DNA of 18,697 nucleotides from Desulfurococcales archaeon (lineage in GTDB: Archaea; Thermoproteota; Thermoprotei_A; Sulfolobales; NBVN01). The notes beneath the pieces were generated by a model, which searched no databases, had not been told where the DNA came from, and saw only the letters and a list, made by a program, of their open reading frames with translations. This document shows positions 15,380-18,697 of this stretch, one piece after another; within the stretch, counting starts at the first letter, position 1; each line of letters begins with the position of its first letter. Made by a program: the position numbers and the translations under genes. The stretch spans positions 1-18,697 of the forward strand of contig JAGGTW010000120.1 in NCBI GenBank assembly GCA_021163585.1, read 5' to 3'.

Positions 15380-16255
15380 ATGTTCTACCGGATACCTAAA
15401 TTCAATTACTATAGGGCTAGTACGTTAAATGAAGCACTAGACCTCGTAAGCAGTTTAAACGACTTTAAGGTGCTTGCGGGCGGTACGGACCTAGTAATAG
15501 ATCTTAAGGTCAGGAGGTACACAGTAAAGAATGTAGTTGATATATCAAGAATTAAAGAACTAGACTATATTGCTGATGATGGAGATAGAGTGAGAATAGG
15601 TGCATTGACTAAGTTACAGTCAATAGCTGATTCACCCATAATTAGGGAGAAAGCCCCTGTACTAGCTGATGCTGTTAGGGAAATGGCGTCATGGCAGATC
15701 AGGAATGTAGCTACGATCGGTGGGAACTTATGTAATGCCTCACCAGCAGCAGACACAGCACCACCGCTCTATGTGCTTAATGCCACCTTGAGATTAGTAA
15801 GTAAGGAAGGGGAGAGAGAAGTACCGATTACGGAGTTCTTCTTGGGGCCTAGGAAAACAGCGTTAAGAAGCAGAGAATTACTTAAGGAAATAGTAATTCC
15901 TCATGAACCTGACTGCGGCGCGAGCTTCCTAAAACTGGGTAGGAGGAATTCATTTACATTATCAGTAGTTGCTGTTGCCACACTAGTTAAGGTAGATAAA
16001 AATAAGTTCGCAGACGTTAGGATAGCCCTCAATTCAGTAGCTCCAACACCCGTCAGGGCCAGGAAAGCAGAGGAATGCCTTAAAGGTAAAGAGATAAGCC
16101 TTAACAATATTACAGAAGCCGCGAAGTTAGTACTACATGACATTTCCCCCATAAGCGACGTTAGGGCATCAGCCGAGTATAGGAAGGACATGTCTGTAGT
16201 ACTTACGAGGGACTCCTTAATTAAGTCACTCGAACGCGTAGGTATCAAGGTTTAG
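15380..16255 (+). CDS. Molybdenum hydroxylase 2, medium FAD-binding subunit
   Basis: This 291-residue flavoprotein subunit has AGGTDL at 33-38 and TIGGNLCNASPAAD at 112-125, the two FAD-binding motifs. It ends in the C-terminal domain with ALNSVAPTPVRA. It lacks the N-terminal extension of the operon 1 paralogue but is otherwise collinear with it; the ATIGGNLCNASPAADTAPPL stretch is identical in both. No four-cysteine insertion is present, which argues against a 4-hydroxybenzoyl-CoA reductase. It would take electrons from the iron-sulfur subunit and give them to NAD+, ferredoxin or a quinone-linked carrier, which the sequence does not decide. The start is ATG 15380, 15 bases after the large-subunit stop (alternative GTG 15371). 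Confidence 0.94.
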   Translation: MFYRIPKFNYYRASTLNEALDLVSSLNDFKVLAGGTDLVIDLKVRRYTVKNVVDISRIKELDYIADDGDRVRIGALTKLQSIADSPIIREKAPVLADAVREMASWQIRNVATIGGNLCNASPAADTAPPLYVLNATLRLVSKEGEREVPITEFFLGPRKTALRSRELLKEIVIPHEPDCGASFLKLGRRNSFTLSVVAVATLVKVDKNKFADVRIALNSVAPTPVRARKAEECLKGKEISLNNITEAAKLVLHDISPISDVRASAEYRKDMSVVLTRDSLIKSLERVGIKV

Positions 16256-16260
16256 AGGTG
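16255..16260 (+). promoter_or_regulatory. Ribosome-binding site overlapping the FAD-subunit 2 stop
   Basis: GAGGTG begins with the last base of the TAG stop of the FAD-subunit gene. It lies six bases before GTG 16267. It directly abuts ATG 16261, which would leave no spacer, so it favours GTG 16267. The arrangement copies the junctions of operon 1. Confidence 0.55.
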
Positions 16261-16266
16261 ATGTAT

Positions 16267-16728
16267 GTGAAGGTCTCATTTAAACTCAATGGAGAAGACG
16301 TAACCGTAGATGTCGAACCAAACGAGATACTACTGGATACTCTTAGACTCAAGCTAGGGATTAAGAGCGTGAAGAGAGGCTGTGAAAGAGCAGAGTGCGG
16401 TGCCTGTACTGTGCTGCTTAATGGCTCCCCTGTGTACTCATGCACGTTATTAACCGTACAGATTGACGGCATGGAGGTAAGGACATTGGAGGGTATTCAG
16501 GACACACCTGAAGTAAAAGCACTTGTCAGCAAATTTGTTGAAGCAGGAGCTGTACAGTGCGGTTTCTGCACACCAGGTTTCATAGTGACTGCTTACGCAT
16601 TGATAAAGAAAGGCGTTGAACCCACTCCAGAGAACATAAAGAAGGCACTTGAGGGTAACATCTGTAGATGCACTGGTTATAAAAAGATAATAGAGGCCGT
16701 GACTAAAGCTGTAGAATCAATAAAATAA
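16267..16728 (+). CDS. Molybdenum hydroxylase 2, small [2Fe-2S] subunit
   Basis: This 153-residue electron-transfer subunit carries two [2Fe-2S] clusters. One is on C39, C44, C47 and C59 (plant-type CERAECGAC pattern). The other is on C98, C101, C133 and C135 (CGFC and CRCTGY). It is the third gene of operon 2 and begins 11 bases after the FAD-subunit stop. GTG 16267 is chosen from ribosome-site spacing and gives an N terminus of MKVSFKLNGE that aligns with family members. ATG 16261 and GTG 16258 add two or three residues and remain possible. A T5 tract follows the stop codon, so the operon probably ends here, before the transporter genes. Confidence 0.93.
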   Translation: MKVSFKLNGEDVTVDVEPNEILLDTLRLKLGIKSVKRGCERAECGACTVLLNGSPVYSCTLLTVQIDGMEVRTLEGIQDTPEVKALVSKFVEAGAVQCGFCTPGFIVTAYALIKKGVEPTPENIKKALEGNICRCTGYKKIIEAVTKAVESIK

Positions 16729-16733
16729 CCACG

Positions 16734-16738
16734 TTTTT
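16734..16738 (+). terminator. T5 tract ending molybdenum hydroxylase operon 2
   Basis: ACGTTTTTCC begins a few bases after the TAA of the small-subunit gene. It fits an archaeal oligo-T terminator and is followed by about 200 bases of AT-rich spacer with a new promoter. Confidence 0.45.
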
Positions 16739-16840
16739 CCCATAATTTCCTTGCTTAAACTTAAACATAACAGTGAAATATTATGGCACAAATGAAAGAG
16801 TTTTAACCTAATTATATTATCGAGTGGTTGTTATAAAAGT

Positions 16841-16892
16841 AAATTAAATATTGTGACTTCAGGTTAATTTTACTTTTACCTATATTTAATTT
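16841..16892. repeat. AT-rich 11-bp inverted repeat upstream of the substrate-binding protein gene
   Basis: AAATTAAATAT (16841-16851) recurs inverted as ATATTTAATTT (16882-16892), with a 30-base spacer. The arms are extended imperfectly by AAAAGT and ACTTTT sequences. It lies about 20-70 bases upstream of the TATA-like element, where a regulator could bind. Low complexity makes chance symmetry possible. Confidence 0.35.
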
Positions 16893-16907
16893 AGGTTGAC
16901 ATAGGAA

Positions 16908-16917
16908 AATTTATTTA
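16908..16917 (+). promoter_or_regulatory. TATA-like element of the substrate-binding protein gene
   Basis: AATTTATTTA, about 40 bases before ATG 16953. It predicts initiation near 16939, shortly ahead of the GGTG ribosome site at 16943-16946, six bases before the ATG. Confidence 0.55.
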
Positions 16918-16952
16918 GGTAACTGGAAAAAACTTCATCTGTGGTGTTACAA

Positions 16953-18383
16953 ATGAAAAACCTTCACCGAGGAGTTTCCAAGGCTGTTATTGCAGCATTA
17001 ATAGTTGTTATAATCGTAATCGCGGGTATTGCAGGGTACCTAGCTACGAGACCGACGCCGACACCTACCACAACACCTACTACCTCGCCGACACCAACGT
17101 CAACAACCCCCACAGCCACAACAACATCAACACCCACCGAAACAACACCTACTACAACCACACCAACGGTTACGAAACCCAAGATCAAGGAGGTCGTCAT
17201 AGGTCTTATAGAGCCTTTAACAGGCTCACACGCTGTATTCGGTATTGAGGCTAAGCAGGCTGCTGAGCTAATGATCGACATAATAAACAATGAATTAGGC
17301 GGCATTAAGTCACTTGGTGGTGCAAAACTAAAGTTAGTCATTGAGGATGCAGGTGAGAGCCCCGATACGTCTAAGCTAGCTGCTGAGAAGCTGATTTCTG
17401 AGCACCATCCGACAATAATTCTCGGAGCCTACATAAGTAGATTAACTGCAGCAGTAGCTGAGGTGACAGAGAGAAACAAGATTATATTGGTTATGGACGG
17501 CTTAGTCGACAGTCTAACCGAGCAGGGCTGGAAATATGTGTTCAGGGCTGCACCTAAGGCGAGTGCGCACGGCAAGTCTGCTGTTGACTTCATAATGGAT
17601 ATGGCTAAGAAGAAAGGAATCGAGATCAAGACTGCTGTCGTAATGAATGAAGACTCCATATTCGGTCAGTGCGTAGCTAAGGGAGCTGTGGAAGAATTTG
17701 AGAAATATGGTGTCAAGGTACTAGAGCATATTCAGTACCCATATGACATTAGTGATGCAACACCACTGGTAACAAAACTTAAGAACCTCAACCCTGACGT
17801 GGTGGTCTCATGTCCATACTTCCATGATGGTGTGCTAATAGCTAAGACAGCTCAACAGATGGGCTTTAAGCCAGTATTCTTCGCTGGTGCAGGTGCGTGT
17901 GGCTACGTTGATCCGGACTCCATTAAAGCTGCTGGCAAAGCCGTTGAATGGTACACAAATACGTACAGCTTCAACCCGTACAGACCGACGGAGTGGTGTA
18001 AGAAAGTAGTCAAGATGTTTGAGGAGAGGTACGGTAAGCTACCGACTGAGGCTGGAGGAATAATATTCTACTCAGTAGCTGTAGTCTACGAAGCGCTAGA
18101 AAAAGCTGGTGAGATGTTCCCAGATGACCCACTCAACCCAGATAACCTGAGAGCAGCATTCCTAGCATTAGATCTAACAGATGAGAACAGCATCGCAGCA
18201 CAGCTATACCCGACTGGGCACATAAAGTTTGCTGAGAACGGTGATAACATCTACGCTGGTACTGCCGTACTGCAGGTACAAACCATTGAAGGGTCACTAA
18301 TGCCTGTCATGGTATGGCCTGAGCCGCAGCCTGGTGTAGAACCCGTATTCCCAAGACCAGATTGGCCTAGCGCATCAGGCTAA
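16953..18383 (+). CDS. Liv-type ABC transporter substrate-binding protein
   Basis: A 476-residue extracellular binding protein of the Leu/Ile/Val-binding (receptor ligand-binding, Peripla_BP_6) family. The N terminus MKNLHRGVSK is followed by a hydrophobic segment at about 11-31. R-G-V-S before the hydrophobic core resembles a class III (prepilin-type) archaeal signal. No lipobox cysteine is seen, so an uncleaved anchor is the alternative. A Thr/Pro/Ser linker spans about 34-74, as in crenarchaeal binding proteins with probable O-glycosylation. The binding domain starts near KEVVIGLIEPLTGSHA and runs to the C terminus. The family takes branched-chain amino acids, urea, amides or aromatic compounds, and the ligand here is unknown. 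A LivH-like permease follows. GTG 16941 or 16944 could add three or four residues, but GGTG at six bases favours ATG 16953. Confidence 0.9.
   Translation: MKNLHRGVSKAVIAALIVVIIVIAGIAGYLATRPTPTPTTTPTTSPTPTSTTPTATTTSTPTETTPTTTTPTVTKPKIKEVVIGLIEPLTGSHAVFGIEAKQAAELMIDIINNELGGIKSLGGAKLKLVIEDAGESPDTSKLAAEKLISEHHPTIILGAYISRLTAAVAEVTERNKIILVMDGLVDSLTEQGWKYVFRAAPKASAHGKSAVDFIMDMAKKKGIEIKTAVVMNEDSIFGQCVAKGAVEEFEKYGVKVLEHIQYPYDISDATPLVTKLKNLNPDVVVSCPYFHDGVLIAKTAQQMGFKPVFFAGAGACGYVDPDSIKAAGKAVEWYTNTYSFNPYRPTEWCKKVVKMFEERYGKLPTEAGGIIFYSVAVVYEALEKAGEMFPDDPLNPDNLRAAFLALDLTDENSIAAQLYPTGHIKFAENGDNIYAGTAVLQVQTIEGSLMPVMVWPEPQPGVEPVFPRPDWPSASG
17052..17174 (+). repeat. Low-complexity Thr/Pro-coding tract
   Basis: This ACA/ACC/CCG-rich stretch encodes the Thr/Pro/Ser linker between the membrane segment and the binding domain of the solute-binding protein. 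It consists of imperfect short repeats within the gene and is not a mobile or CRISPR repeat. Confidence 0.8.
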
Positions 18384-18439
18384 AATAACTAATCAAATTA
18401 AGACATGAGTCCATGGAAATAATAAAACTTTAAAAAATG

Positions 18440-18444
18440 TTTTT
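18440..18444 (+). terminator. Candidate terminator after the substrate-binding protein gene
   Basis: TTAAAAA and TTTTTAA flank ATG at 18430-18446, ending in a T5 run about 60 bases after the stop. This could end or weaken transcription before the separate promoter of the permease gene. Confidence 0.35.
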
Positions 18445-18540
18445 AACTAAATAATTACTGCTCATAAATTCCTTCAAGAAATAATCTTTAATGGAGACCT
18501 AAATAAAAAGAGGGAAGGAGTAATGTACTGGAAGGAATAC

Positions 18541-18550
18541 ATTTTTATTT
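18541..18550 (+). promoter_or_regulatory. TATA-like element of the permease gene
   Basis: ATTTTTATTT, about 37 bases before ATG 18582, with GAGGTG (18571-18576) five bases before the start. The element sits between CTGGAA (18528-18533) and TTCCAG (18549-18554), a six-base inverted repeat that could be an operator. Confidence 0.45.
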
Positions 18551-18581
18551 CCAGAGGTTACACAAATACCGAGGTGCTATA

Positions 18582-18697
18582 ATGGCAGTGGACCCGGTAT
18601 TGCTGGCGCAGAGCGTCATAAATGGGGTACTTAATGGTCTGCTATATTCTCTAGCTGCTTTAGGTCTAGCACTAATATTCGGTGTTATGGACATCAT
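18582..18697 (+). CDS. LivH-type branched-chain amino acid ABC permease, N-terminal part (runs off the window)
   Basis: Thirty-eight residues are visible before the window ends. The pattern is a short polar start (MAVDPVLLAQSVINGVLNG) followed by LLYSLAALGLALIFGVMDI. This is the characteristic first membrane segment of LivH-type inner permeases, where NGxxxGxxYALxAxGLxLIFGVM is typical. With the binding protein upstream, it would form the transmembrane channel of a Liv-type importer. LivM, LivG and LivF homologues would be expected beyond the window. ATG 18582 has a GAGGTG ribosome-binding site at a five-base spacing. Confidence 0.85.
   Translation, partial: MAVDPVLLAQSVINGVLNGLLYSLAALGLALIFGVMDI

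Noticed and set aside
13019..16728. Annotation of operon 2 (or 1) as carbon monoxide dehydrogenase
   Set aside because: Automatic names often use coxLMS for this family, but neither large subunit has the AYRCSFR loop whose cysteine binds copper in true CO dehydrogenase.
17052..17174. Repeat array or CRISPR-like structure
   Set aside because: The repetition is codon-level Thr/Pro low complexity inside a gene, with no equal-length repeats and unique spacers.

Overview
The window looks like chromosomal DNA of a thermophilic archaeon, probably a member of the Thermoproteota (crenarchaeal lineage). The evidence is archaeal-type phosphoglycerate kinase, TATA/BRE-like promoters, frequent TTG and GTG starts, genes with almost no leader next to genes with a GGTG/GGAGGTG Shine-Dalgarno site, a ModE-type regulator fused to a binding-protein domain, and a solute-binding protein with a class III-like signal and a Thr/Pro linker. 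I saw no insertion sequence, CRISPR array, tRNA or rRNA.

Layout. 1-299 (-): N-terminal part of phosphoglycerate kinase. 543-1928 (+): nucleotide-sugar dehydrogenase. 1985-3133 (-): regulator with two predicted helix-turn-helix regions. 3394-4476 (-): ModE-type regulator fused to a PBP-like domain. 4625-5833 (+): fold-type-I aminotransferase, convergent with 5895-6821 (-), the aspartate carbamoyltransferase catalytic chain. 6944-10766 (-): a complete three-gene operon for a xanthine dehydrogenase-family molybdenum hydroxylase, transcribed large, medium (FAD), small ([2Fe-2S]). 10975-12336 (+): dihydroorotase-type cyclic amidohydrolase. 12446-12730 (-): unrecognised 94-residue protein. 13019-16728 (+): a second large-medium-small molybdenum hydroxylase operon. 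16953-18383 (+): Liv-type substrate-binding protein. 18582 to the end (+): start of a LivH-type permease.

How the genes may work together. The two paralogous molybdenum hydroxylases point away from each other, with the amidohydrolase and the small protein between them. A ModE-like regulator lies upstream and an importer downstream of this block. Read conservatively, two pyrimidine-synthesis genes (pyrB-like and pyrC-like) happen to sit beside two oxidoreductase operons. A more speculative reading is a heterocycle-use locus: import, ring hydroxylation by Mo enzymes, ring opening by the amidohydrolase, carbamoyl transfer and transamination. The sequence shows the clustering but not the substrates. 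The two large subunits differ at the substrate and cofactor motifs, so they probably do not have the same substrate.

Start sites. Several ORFs can be extended upstream of a better start. Where a GGTG-type site 5-7 bases upstream of an ATG or GTG, together with TATA position, favours an internal start, I used that start and give the alternatives.
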